Below, in pieces: positions 24,508 to 36,147 of a stretch of DNA of 64,000 nt. How positions within the stretch are numbered: the first letter of the stretch is position 1; every line of letters starts with the position of its first letter. Source of the stretch: Trichoplax adhaerens (taxonomy: Eukaryota > Placozoa > Uniplacotomia > Trichoplacea > Trichoplacidae); contig NW_002060949.1 of NCBI RefSeq assembly GCF_000150275.1, positions 5,685,535-5,749,534 of the forward strand. Direction: 5' to 3'. The position numbers were made by a program, and so were the translations under genes. The notes under the pieces were generated by a model. It had not been told where the DNA came from. It worked only from the letters and a program-made list of their open reading frames with translations, and ran no database searches.

Positions 24508-27500
24508 TCATACAACCTTTAACCGAGGCGGTGAAGCTACTAATTCTCGAGTAGTTTGGTCCAATAATTTGTACTCATCTAACAGCGAATTTAGAGATTC
24601 TATGCTATTATCAAACGTAGCCATTTCCATTCCATCGACCTCTAGATAATGATGAAGATGCGCCTGCAAATTTCGAATATGATTTACAAGATTAACGTAC
24701 ATGTATTATAGCATGACGCTACACTACTAGCGAGTTAGACTGACAAATAGCAATCGATGAAGCTTTCAAGGACAATACCTTGCGTTTATACAATTTCACA
24801 AATCTATGTTGAATATCAGAGAACGTGTCTTTGATACACGTATTATTTGATAATGTTAAGAGAGAATAAGGCTAATATAAAAGCAAAAGTATTAGTGTTT
24901 TTGTGAAAGATCCAAATGATCCTGATTGATAATTATATAATTTACCAATGATACTTACATGACCGACCGGAGGAACTGAGCATAGTCCAGTTTTCCACCC
25001 ATCTTCGTTCCAGTGAATAAAATTAAGAGAAGGTCTAATCCTATCGATTATATATAATGAAAATAAGGAGAATTATCTAGTCAATTGAAGATTATTACAA
25101 TGTCATAAAAGACAATACTGTACTGACGGGTGCATAGATAAAAGATTTACTGTTTACCTCTTAATATTCCGCCTTATATCTGATATTTCCACTTTTCCAC
25201 GGACTAGAAGGGCACAAGACAAGTATCTAATTTTATTAATATGATGAATGTTAGTAAGAAGGGATTTTGATGATATCAGTGCAGATTAAGATTTAGGAGG
25301 AGAACAAAAAAGGTTTACAGATTGCGTTTTGGGTCGGCTTTTATCAACTGATAGTCTTTTGAGAATGCGTCAGAGAACATTTCATCAAGTCTGTAATACA
25401 GAATTATGTAAAGGAGCAGTATGAGTATGATCAATTATACTGTGTATACTCGTGAAAAGCAAATGATTTCCGCAGGAGTACCTTCGAGTTGATAAATTTA
25501 CATCGGCTAAAGCATACAGAGGGGTCATGCTGGAAATCAAATAATGTAAACGTGGAAACGGGACCAAGTTCATAGTAATTTCGTTTAAATCGACATTTAA
25601 AGAACCTTCAAACCTTGAAGAACTGATGTGATTATAAAGGCAAATACAATGAGCAATGCCAGTACTGTTATGTTAATGATCATGTCAGCTACATTATCTT
25701 ACCTTGTCATATTTAGTAGTAAATTAGCTACGATATTATTCATGCCATCAAAAGGGCGTGCTTGTGAACTTTTGGTTTTTCCTCCATGGCTATTAGTAAT
25801 AGTGCTTTCGGATTTAATTTGCTTTTTACTTATCCCTCTACTAGCTGTAGCAGTTACGTTACTAATTCTATTGCAAATATCTATTAATGACTGCAAGACA
25901 TGAAATAGGCTATTAGATTAAAGATTAAAGTTAGATAATTCTTAAATAAGGCAGACCTGGTTATCTATTGGCATTACACAATCTGCATTGTCTGTTAACT
26001 CCTTCATAGCTAAGATGCTATTGTAAGGAGAAGTTATAACATCATCTTCGATAGAAGGGTATACTGCTGTCACGAAACTAAAAATTAACAAATATCTCAA
26101 GATCAGCACCAAAATTATGTTACGGCATGGATTATATTCAGTCTGTTGAACAATATAAAATGGGAAAGATATTTAATGCATACGATAAATATGATAACAT
26201 TTGCACTACCGATATACGTTTGGGTAATCATCTTGAAGAATATTTAATATTGCTGTACCAACTCCAGATCCAGTTCCTTAAATAAATATTTGAGAAAGCA
26301 TCGATAATTATTATAGCTGAAACTTGACCTAAATTTTAAACGATTGTAGTATGTTGCATAACTATACCCCCTCCCATCGAATGGATCATAAAAAACGTCT
26401 GCAAACAGTCACATTTTTCTGCTGCCCTTCTAAGAACTTCAACTAATTTATCTCGATATTGATTACCGTAGAAGAGGTGGCCGATAGACCTATAAGTAAG
26501 CAAGAGATTAGCAGAATGTAAGGTGCTATATTACAATTTCGTGTGATTGTTGTAAGCGAGGTAAAACATGGCGTAAAAATTTCAATCAACTATATCCTAC
26601 CAGTTGTTTCCAGATCCGGAAACATCAGTTATTAACTGCTTATGATCGAAGATATCTCTTAGCGGACTATTTAGTAATTCATTAACTACGCCTTCTTCCA
26701 TATCGACCAAAACTGCCTACAATACCGAATTATCATTTCAAGTTAATTTTTGGGAAAGTCCAGTAGATAAATGGATTTTATGCTAGATGATGGATTGTCT
26801 AAGCAATAGCTTACTCTGGCTTTTAGCGTTTTAATTTTTGTCCTGCCGTTACCGACCTCAACATCGAGAGGGTCTTCATACCTTATACAGTAATATAGGT
26901 GATGATTTATTATGATTCATTCAGGTAAGTTGCTTAACAGTTGAAGATCGGTTAAGTTGAGAATTAATTAGTATGATAGTTTATCAACCTGTTATCTACG
27001 TTACGAAAGAAGCTGCTGTAAGGTTCATCGAAGAATCCTTCCTTCAGTAGCATAATTTATGTTAAGTAAAAAGATTCATTAGGATATTATAGTTCTATAA
27101 ATTTTGAATGGCTTGTTCAATCGCATACGTATCATTGCATACACATAAAATGCGTATGCCAAATTCTACAGTAAGTAAAATAAGTAATTAATGTGTTGCT
27201 AACCTTATTGATGGCAGCATGTTCCCTTAGAGCTAAATCCCAAAATCTACAGCCAATCTTTTAAAAATAAAGTGTTACATGCAAATCAATCGAAAATAGT
27301 GATAGCAAATCATACGTGTTTACTGATTTACGCGTATGCTCCACACGATTTAACTCAACGCTAATCTAGATATTGTTATAGTCATAAATTCAATCTTCAT
27401 ACAGCATAGATGCGGACGACAACATTACTTTTTACTTACAACATTGCTGATTTTGCAAATTTTGGTCAATACTGTACAATCTACTCGTATAGTACATTAA

Positions 27501-28005
27501 TTATTATTATTAATTATAAGAATTGTAAGCTTACCTGATTACCGCATTGCCCGACTTTTAGGACGTCAGTAACCGTGTATGTAAGAGTTGAGCAGCGAAA
27601 GAATCATTTCGCATTACAATAAAGATACATATATAAAAATAAATATCAGGCAGTGTTAAGAGCCAAACTTATGCAAAATAAATGGTGATTAGATTTAATT
27701 TATATATGCAATAAACTTAGTAATTAGCTTAAAATTGATAGTTTGTAAATCTGCAAAGCGGACGCGAATTTCTGCTGCAAATGAGCATTTACTATACAAG
27801 TGTGCATGCTTGTAGTTGATATCATAAGTAATCACTCGATGTGCTCGATCATGATCTATAATGCAGATGTACAAGTCTACTGTACTAAATATTTTGGCCA
27901 TATTTTTGAACAAACTTTAACAGGATCAAGATCAGCAACTAGTGCTTTTCTTCTAATGTCATGCATAAGTAGTAGATTACCTTGCACCACAACAGACTGT
28001 GTCAT
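24508..28005 (-). CDS. TUBE1: Epsilon-tubulin, 16 exons
   Basis: Exons: 28005-27981, 27554-27535, 27257-27204, 27041-26989, 26881-26815, 26716-26601, 26489-26368, 26276-26210, 26077-25957, 25890-25703, 25613-25482, 25390-25319, 25226-25158, 25034-24959, 24871-24779, 24663-24508. Phases agree and the product is 476 residues (human TUBE1 475). Epsilon-tubulin is needed for triplet microtubules and stability of centrioles. Visible: N-terminal MTQSVVVQVGQCGNQIGC; the tubulin signature GGGTGSG, split between exons 7 and 8; VYPSIEDDVITSPYNSILAM; the epsilon-type segment RPFDGMNNIVANLLLNMT; MNLVPFPRLHYLISS; C-terminal AHLHHYLEVDGM. Assignment to epsilon rather than alpha, beta or delta rests on these last segments. 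The first two coding exons are only 25 and 20 nt. It is convergent with RPL30 and divergent from RITA1. Confidence 0.96.
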
Positions 28006-29368
28006 TCTTGAATTTGATAATGTACTTATATAGTTGTGAACTCTTCCAGGATAATATCAGGGGCTGCAGTTTAATACAATTCGGTATGAACGGCTATATC
28101 TTGAAGCTCTATGTAATACCTACAGTATATGACCAATACAGTGCATTCAATGAATTGCTTAATTGATATTTGAAGTATTAAAAGAAATAAACAAAAAAAT
28201 ATTTGCAGGTTAAAAGTCTGGGGCTATGAACAACAATCATTAGGTCAATAGCTTTTACTGCACTGTACTGTATAGCTTATGTACAAAGTTGATAAAATTC
28301 TGGATTTGCGCATGGTCTGTCACTGACAGTATCCTAGCTCCATTGACTACAGTACACAGTACTGTACACTCTGCAATACAGTACTGTGTACTGTACTCTG
28401 TACTAGTACAGTACTGTACCGCATTGACAGAAACAAATTCATTCACAAAGCTAAACTATGTACAGTAGTATGGACTACGTAGTACTGTACGAGTATCAGT
28501 ATGGCATCCAGTTACGTATCACTAAGCAACCATTTCAAAATTTCATTTAATAAAAAATTGCTTTGAAATAGTTTTAATAGCGTTTAAAGCATGAGTTCAA
28601 TCTCTATATAAATATTACTAATTTTCAATTTCATTTCATATGACTTACAGTATTTATAACCGTAAAAGGTATAAACCATTCGAAATAATATTGAGTTCAT
28701 ATTTCGAATAACATATTCCATTCCTTACAAGGCAAGCACGTCTTGTTGGCCATATCAATCAATAATTTGGACATATTTTACAGTCAATAAAAATAGTTCA
28801 AATAGTGTACGAGTAAATACCATAACTTAAGAATTTTGCTCCTTGATTCGCTGTGAGGATACGCAATGTTAATAACTCTACGTAAGTTTCATGATTAAAT
28901 ATACGCGTATATGCATTTAGAATATCAGAATTTCATTTCATAACTTATGATGATACTGCAAAATGATGCCATACCGTATCGGCAAATGAGTAGAAGAAAG
29001 CGAAGTGTAGTTAAAATTATAAGTATTGTATATTGCATAATTCCATACTAGTATCAAAAATAATGCTTGATATCTCCTGAATATTAGTGTACTCGTAAAT
29101 AATGTACGTATATACTAGATTGGTCGTATAGACTGATCAAAAAGTTATTGATAAACTTTCAATCGGGAAATGTATTAACATAACCACCAGTATACAGGTA
29201 TAATACAGTTTACTCGTTTGCTCGTTTGTTCGATAGCACGTTATTTCTGCCCTTCCTGTACTTTCGTTGCTTTACTCTATATAGCGCTACTTCTTAATGC
29301 ACAGTATATATACCATAACAATATTTAATATGATGTGATATTTATTAAATTCGAATAGGAAAATAGCA
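28006..29368. other. Divergent spacer TUBE1 / RITA1
   Basis: About 1.36 kb between two divergent starts, presumably holding both promoters. It contains a GTAC-palindrome cluster at 28255-28500. No other gene is visible. Confidence 0.45.
28255..28500. repeat. GTAC-palindrome cluster
   Basis: Overlapping CTGTACAGTAC words with the palindrome ACTACGTAGT at the right end, close to 'tggactac', the arm of the hairpin element seen elsewhere in the window. Confidence 0.75.
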
Positions 29369-29959
29369 ATGATGTCCGATTCTATTGCTAGAAGAAGCGG
29401 TAATAATAAACGCAGGAATATCTATAAGAGTAGGAGCTCGTACGTGGATGAAAGCCTCTTCGATTCAGCAAATAAGAGTGTCAGTTTTCATGAAGTTAAG
29501 TTTGATCCACCTTGGATTAAAAACAATTCAAATCGAGAACTTGCAGCCAATTCGCTTGCTTGGAATAAAGGCAAGGCCGGAAATGATAAGAAATCAGATC
29601 GCGAAAGAGTAAGGCCAGATAGTCGAAACTTAAAACGACCGTATCGTAAACAAGTGTTTAAATCATCATTTACTGATGATTCCTTATTTGGTGATCCGCT
29701 GATTGCACAAGAACAGTCCATGAGAGAATTACCTCCGTGGGGCAAAAAAGAAAAAGGCAAATATATGAAGCCCTTACTATGGGATCCTGATCCGTCAAAT
29801 ATACGAATTGAAGGATCTAGGTCATCTCGCGATGCGCGCAGACCGGATTCTGTCTCAGGTTCATTTTCCTATTCCAGAAGCAGCACGCGTACTGCGACGT
29901 ATGGAGTTTCATCAGCTAGAAGACCACAATCAGCAACTGTTCGACCACCATGGAGATAG
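29369..29959 (+). CDS. RITA1: RITA1-like (RBPJ-interacting and tubulin-associated) protein
   Basis: Single-exon frame of 196 residues, basic and largely disordered. Vertebrate RITA1 binds the Notch effector RBPJ and tubulin, and exports RBPJ from the nucleus. The match rests on motifs in the family's order: SSYVDESLF (about 23-31) followed by FDPPW (45-49); a second SSFTDDSLFG (99-108) followed by LPPW (121-124); and a terminal RPPWR (192-196). Human RITA1 shows the same YVDETLFGS / DFDPPW / DESLFGS / PPW ending, as I recall it. The first of two adjacent ATGs is taken as the start. A possible acceptor (cgaatag) just upstream hints at a spliced leader exon. Part of the 3' end is duplicated downstream. 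Whether it acts in Notch signalling here cannot be seen; a microtubule role is the safer inference. Confidence 0.85.
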   Translation: MMSDSIARRSGNNKRRNIYKSRSSYVDESLFDSANKSVSFHEVKFDPPWIKNNSNRELAANSLAWNKGKAGNDKKSDRERVRPDSRNLKRPYRKQVFKSSFTDDSLFGDPLIAQEQSMRELPPWGKKEKGKYMKPLLWDPDPSNIRIEGSRSSRDARRPDSVSGSFSYSRSSTRTATYGVSSARRPQSATVRPPWR

Positions 29960-30117
29960 TATTAATATTAATTGCATAAACTTACAATAATTAACTACTG
30001 TATGTACCGTAGTTAGAACTGTATCTCCTTGTAAGATGAGTTACAATCAGCAACTGTTCTTCTACCATGTACAAAGTTATACTGAATAGCTACTGTATGT
30101 ACCACAGTTAGAACTGT
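29926..30117 (+). repeat. Direct repeat of the RITA1 3' end
   Basis: The segment at 29926-30023 (last RITA1 codons, stop and start of the 3' UTR) recurs at 30043-30117, lacking about 22 nt in the middle. Shared blocks are 'acaatcagcaactgttc', 'accatg' and 'actgtatgtacc..agttagaactgt'. Confidence 0.8.
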
Positions 30118-31097
30118 TTTGCCATAATGATGCATTACAGACGGCATTTTGGGTAATTCAAAGATGGAAATTGTCTTCATTCCAAGATAAAATGTACTGT
30201 AACAATAGAGTTGATCTCACTCACTTACTATACCTACGTACATTATTTACAAATTTTTTTAATTTAAAAATTATACAAACAATTTATTATAAAGTTATGA
30301 AATTACTTGTTTGCACAATTATAAAATAAATGCAGTTACATCTGTTTTTACAGTATATTAATGCCAAGCTGATAAATGTCCATTCGATTTGTAACGTAAC
30401 TATTTAACCAGTTAACATATATAATATGATCAAATTGACAAGGTTGGCAATTTCACTACCGTAACCATATGAAAAAACTTCATCTCAATGCATGTCTTGT
30501 CCATATACGAACATCAACTGAGGACATTAAGTCATTATACAGTACCGCATCTATAATAACTCGGTATAACTCTGGTGCTGCGGGATTGACATTTAAACAA
30601 TAGGATAAGGGTAACCTACAGAATTCTTATAGGCGCATTGTACTAACGAAAAATAAATACGTATATAAATCAATCTTGTTATCATCCTAGGAGGGCTAAC
30701 CAATTTATCTCCTAAGATTTTTGAAATAGAACCATTCAAATAATTGCAAATGTCTAGTTAACAGCTTCCTGCGACAACACAAGCTATTGAACTTGTCTGC
30801 ATTTAATACTAATAAATAAATAATAAAAAAACAGCGAATATCTTATCACTCGGACCAAGATACAAATGATTCTATGATCAGTAGCTTGAGTGTGTCAACA
30901 GCGTCGCTTCGAGCAGTAGTAAAACATGTACATATATATATATATATATACAATAACTTTAATAATAATCCGACAAAAATGTTGCATCAGATTACTGAAA
31001 GCTGTAAATTTTCTATGTTGTAAAGGTATTACATAGTACTTGTAATATGCCTGCATGAACGATCCTACTATATTGTACAAATGAAAAATAAACAATT
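30118..31097. other. Convergent spacer RITA1 / USPL1-like gene
   Basis: AT-rich 3' flanks of two convergent genes, with a short (AT)n tract near 30930-30950. No exon was recognised. Confidence 0.45.
30325..30330 (+). terminator. Possible RITA1 polyadenylation signal AATAAA
   Basis: Canonical hexamer about 370 bp after the RITA1 stop. The region is AT-rich, so chance occurrence is possible. Confidence 0.4.
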
Positions 31098-33685
31098 CTA
31101 CGTAGAAATAAACGGGACATCTTCAGTAATATCAGGCATTAGAGCATCCAATTCTTCTAAAAATTGAGTATTAGCGGTCATGATACTATTGCCATGGTTG
31201 CTGACAGCAGGCGTATTTGCTAGTGAATCTGGCAAACTTGAAAATCCACTATCTGCGGGGCTGACCTGGCTAGTACTGTAAGTCGTATCGTCTGTATCAC
31301 ATCTTGCATGGGTAATTAAATTATTATCACTTGCGTTTTCATCACAGTCAGATGATTTACACATTAAAGTCGGGTTCACTGTATCTTGTGCAATCCGTCC
31401 TTGTGTAGACTTTTCTTTAAGTATTTCATCTAACATTTTCGCAGGTAGATCTGTAACGGGTATATTTTCTCGTGACATGCGTGCTAAAGGATTGCGGTCT
31501 AAAATTCTTAATAGAGACGGGCCTTTTTTACCAGTGCTACTATCTGTGCATGATTTCTTGTTTAGTTGATCCGGTATTCCAGCAACGTACGGCTTATATC
31601 TAATAGTGCTAATAGGAGCTTTTGGTAACTTCCTTTTATTGGTTTCGATTACTGTGGCTATCTTGTTATCTTTTTGATAATCTTGATGTTCCATATCATT
31701 CTTTACGTCTTTAGATAGGCCAGTTAAGTTATTTGATTTGTAGTTTTGGTTAATGAAATTACGATCATAAATAACATCCTGATAGTTAGGCTGGTTATTT
31801 GTATGGCCTCGATTCTGCATTATATGTAGACCATACGATAAAAATGTATCTTTGTTATAGCTGACGTTTCGACAAACATCATCCTTTTCCTTTTGTGGTT
31901 CATCAGTATTAACGAGTTTATCTAGATCAGAAATTTCAGGATAGCCATTCAAATTATCGTAGGAGGAGCAATCTATTGATGTAGAACTATAATGACCGTT
32001 TACGCTTTCTTCCCTGTTACTAGATTTGATAATATCCTGGCAGGAATCTTTGTCTACTGTAGTTTCCAATCTCGAAGTAGCATGATTTTTAGTCGCTATA
32101 TTAGCTATATTTGATTCTTCTGTGGACAAAGTTTTAGAAGGTTTCTTTTTTTCTATATCTGACAAAGTACTCTCGGTCGCGTAAATAGCTAATTTTGTAT
32201 TGTCAGACACAAATGTACTCGAATCTTCTTTTTCGTGCCATTGCATAGTATTAATCTTGAAAGAAAAAATGCATAAAAGGCAATATGTTAAAATTACAAG
32301 TATTACTATATACCCTTAAAAGTAAGATTCTGGGTTGTGTGTTCAATTTCTCCCATCTAACGGGATCTTATGGAGGCGTACGAAGTATTTACCTGGCAAT
32401 TTTCCGTTTTATGTGCTAGACATCGGTCAAAAAATTTCGTTCCGAAAGGAAATGTGCACTGAAGAAGCATAAAATAAGTTAGTTAAGTTATCACTGTTAT
32501 CTGTTAATGAAAAATGTGTAGTTCGTATTAATTACTAGTAAATCGTGCAGATCAGGCCAATTTACATAGGTATATGTTAATAATTATAATTATCGATGGA
32601 TGACAAAGCGTATCTATTATATTATCAAGGGTGAAATGTTCTACGCAGGTAAATATTGTTATTCCTATTTGATACACAGGTATTCTGCGAAAAAAAAGGG
32701 TCAAAACCGTAAATGTACAGCGTAATGTAGATCATCATTCTAGGCATAAGTTGCAAGTAACGATGCTGTTTCAGGTTATGCTACGATCATTGGAGGGACT
32801 ACTACAGTATTACTAATTCAATGTTTAATAATCATAGTGATGCCGTGCTATAGCAGACCGAGCAGCAGTTAAATAACTTAATTATAGCACTGCCCTAGGA
32901 TACGCTATCGTCTGGCAGCGTTACTAATGTATTTCGAAGGATTAATACAGTCAATAATACACCATGTCAATCAGATCAGGATTACTCTGTGTTTACTATG
33001 CCAGTCCATATTGCGCACTATAATTTATCAACATGTACAGTGTTATGTCTAGTCTACAAGTGTTCAGCTTTTCGGAAGCCTACAATAAGATACAAGCATA
33101 CAGTATATCACTGTCTCATTTTACCATTATAGCATTCTAAAATTTTAGTATAGGGTAAAATGGCAGCATCTAATATGCACCTTGCTGATGAATTTCTATG
33201 AAATGATTTTCACTCAGTAATTAATATACTGCTTTTTTAAAGAAAGATACGCAGCGTTGTCTATCTAAAGTGTATTTTGCTTATACAGTATGTCAAAACT
33301 GTGCTTTATAATCAGTCATTGAGCGAATTTAGTCAGTGTGATACGGCATCAACGTTGGTTGTAGTATGGAAATTATGGTATAAAATCAGTACTATGTTTT
33401 CGACTGGAGGAACTGGTCGGACTGCTGACGTAGTATCTCCTCCATTCTTACACGTATTACTGTCAACGCACGCGGATAACGAATGGTAGGTAATCAGCTA
33501 ATGAAGACGAGCCTATTGGACACAATGTCCAATGATACTAACCTCAGTCGATTGGCAAAGTAATATCTTTCTTTCCAAGTCAAGAGATTGCCATTGCAGA
33601 TGTCTCGTTTTACCTTTCGACAAGCACAGCGGACACCGATCACGATCCATGTCCACTAGCATCATTTTTGGGCCAAGAAAGCCAA
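31098..33685 (-). CDS. Protein with USPL1-like N-terminal zinc module and disordered tail; peptidase domain absent; 5' end uncertain
   Basis: Exons: 33685-33543, 32457-32393, 32356-32314, 32255-31098; all GT-AG, phases agree, about 469 residues plus an unresolved start. The first three exons encode VGFLGPK, then DRCPLC about 12 residues on, then ILLCQSTECTFPFG: a CxxC / C-x5-C zinc-binding arrangement. As I recall it, the N-terminus of USPL1 (SUMO isopeptidase of Cajal bodies) has the same VGYLGK, CPAC and FLC-x5-CIYPLG order. The remaining 386 codons form one exon of Ser/Asn/Asp-rich, disordered sequence. No Cys there lies in a catalytic context such as CWLD, so the peptidase domain is missing. 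Candidate short linear motifs are DSGFSSLPDS and the acidic end LDALMPDITEDVPF. Coding may begin further right: an exon ending at 33806 (donor GTAAAA) fits the phase but shows no ATG. Alternatively the start is the MM pair six residues into the first exon. Confidence 0.6.
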
Positions 33686-33959
33686 CTGCAAGCACGAGCA
33701 AACTGTCGTCCAGTAATACGACCTTGAAGACAGGTTACGATGCGTAAAGAAGAAATTCTTCTTCAATTTTAGCATGTACTGCCGAGCATAGTGTTAATCT
33801 TTTACCTGTAGCAGCTACAAGAAGCTTCCAATTTTCTTCAATGAGCAATAAGGCAAAGAAGGATAACTCAACGTCGCCAGGCAAGCGTGCCACTCCAATT
33901 AAATACAGTGCTACTCGCGCTGTTTTTAGCTTGGATTGGAGTTGGAGTCTAACGCACGG

Positions 33960-34370
33960 GCTGCATACTGTATTGTATAGAGTTGCCAGGTACAGTCTGG
34001 ACTTGCAAGTTATTGTACTGTACTATACAGTACATGTACTGTACTGTACAGTAAAGTCTAAGGTGGCGTCTGGTCCAAAACATGTCACGCGTGGGATTCA
34101 CCCTCATTTTAGCTTCATACCTTGCTGTACAGTATTTTGACACTACGGTAGACTACAGTACAAATACTGTACAGTATGGAACATTTCCTGAGAAGTGCCG
34201 CTCTGTAAAAGCGCCACCTGGTTTAAATGCTGTTTGTTTTTGTCTGAGTGAGACAAAGAAAAACCAATCTGTACAGTATTAAGTACTGTACTGTACTGTA
34301 CATCGAATAGAAAACGTTTTGGAAACGTTCTACTCCACTGTACACTTGTACAGTACAGTACATACAATCA
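33960..34370. repeat. GTAC-palindrome cluster
   Basis: Two dense stretches (33965-34055 and 34120-34370) of TACTGTACAGTA-type palindromes, with overlapping spurious frames on both strands. Confidence 0.8.
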
Positions 34371-34671
34371 TCGTTGAGACTAGTTGAGACCAAATGATAA
34401 CAATAGTAAGTTTTTACTCGTTTTTACTGTACTTACTATACTGTACATTTTGTATCAAGTTCTATATCGGTTCACAGTCGGATCTAAGTCCGGTTTAGAT
34501 CGTTCAGGTTCTGAACCAAACGAAATGGACGGTTTCGATTCCAACCGTTTATGGAGGATAAAGAACCGAACCGCCGGTCCCAGTGTAGTTCTGAACTAGT
34601 GCGACCACAGTGCGTCTCCGAATCGAACGAAAGGGCACAACTCAGTCTGTAGTCTGTACGTGTACTACGCC

Positions 34672-34706
34672 AAGGACTACTAGAAGAATACCATCTAGTC
34701 GTCCAT
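34672..34706. repeat. GGACTAC...GTAGTCC hairpin element, copy b
   Basis: Inverted repeat AAGGACTACTAG / CTAGTCGTCCAT (10 of 12 paired) with an 11-nt loop. Confidence 0.6.
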
Positions 34707-36147
34707 GACTACGCGCAACACTGGTACACGCCAGTATTCTTGTACAATGCTGTTTTACAGCACAGCGCACACGCAATCGTACTGTACAATTTATATCACA
34801 TGATCACGGTCTGTTATGAGTAGAACTTCAACTCATGATGACGTTATTTAAAACGATAAATGGTCCTTGAATGGGGTCTAAGGTCCGTCTATCCTGAATC
34901 AGAGTACAGTTTGTTTTTCATTTCTTTTTTACAAAATCGGCTTTATTAGAAGCAATTAAAGCATACTATCCCAGTTTAGATTTGAAATTTCGACTGTAAT
35001 AGCAGCGGTCTAAAATGTGTAATAATTACGAAAAGTGAAAAAAAAAATTGAAATTGACATTTCTATGCTGTCTGTAGGTCTTGTTCAGGTAGGATTTCGC
35101 CTGAGTTGATGTACCAAAGTAGACCAATATGAGTTCATCATTACCTGGCAATTTTCTCAGCTACATCATTCATACATCGATATTATATATTTCAAAAGAT
35201 CACATTGCAATATTATTACTATACATAAATTATTATAGATAGATGCGTAAAGAATAAAAACAACAAAAGATTAGACAATATTCCATCAAATTATACTGTA
35301 TTTGATACCGCGATTATCCAATATTACTTTTTTTGAGTTGATATTGATTACGTATAAAGTCGCAATAATAAATCCTGGAATATGAAAAATACTAATACTG
35401 TCCAACGCTATAAAATCTATAAATGACATCTTACACATATTTTCCGATTACAATTGCGCTACTTGATACGCACAACGTCATACATAAAGTATTGCCATTG
35501 ACACGAGTGATTTTACCTATTAAATTTAAACAACTTGAAACATGGGTTTTTACTTGAATATGGTATCTCCATCCTCATCATTATAAAGGGCATAGGATGC
35601 TGAGGTGATTGATGAGGTTGGTATTCATTCACGGAATCATAATACACCATTCAATTGATTTGATTATATATAAATTATAGCGGTAAGCAGTAAACAGTCA
35701 AGCCTATGATGGTTAATTAATGATTCAGAACAACATTTTACACGCAATATATCACTAAATAAATCTGTATTAGTATATAAATATCTTTTAGCTTCAGTAA
35801 AAAGAAACATCACAATTCAAAGGTAAAAGTAATTACATATTAAATCGAAGGCATAGTAATTGATATATCGCTGCTCGATCATAAAGCAGGTATCATTATT
35901 ATCGAATAACATTTTCTTACCAGATAGAAATACTATCAATTTTTTAAAAATTATTATTAATTAGTAGGTATCATCAGATCGCGGTAAAGTAGCCAGTATT
36001 TGAGAAAGTGTAATGAATCAATTAATATAATCTTCAAGTCAATGATTTCAAACAAATATTGCATCCTTTAAATAATACTTATTTTAACCGCGGCAAATGT
36101 GACATGTAAATGTTGAAACAAAATCTCTAAAAATCAATTAATTTAAT

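Larger units (their letters stand above)
33700..36147. other. Spacer with repeats; first exon of the USPL1-like gene may lie at its left end
   Basis: 33806-33950 may hold an upstream minus-strand exon, while the plus strand has a basic frame (from 33841) preceded by a good acceptor; neither is confirmed. A GTAC-palindrome cluster and a hairpin element follow. 34400-34700 is less AT-rich, with GAACC/GGTTC inverted words. I see nothing in 35000-36147 beyond the 3' flank of the membrane-protein gene. Confidence 0.4.

Noticed and set aside
33277..33489. 70-codon plus-strand frame in the intron of the USPL1-like gene
   Set aside because: Lies within an intron on the opposite strand, starts at a non-ATG codon and has no motif.
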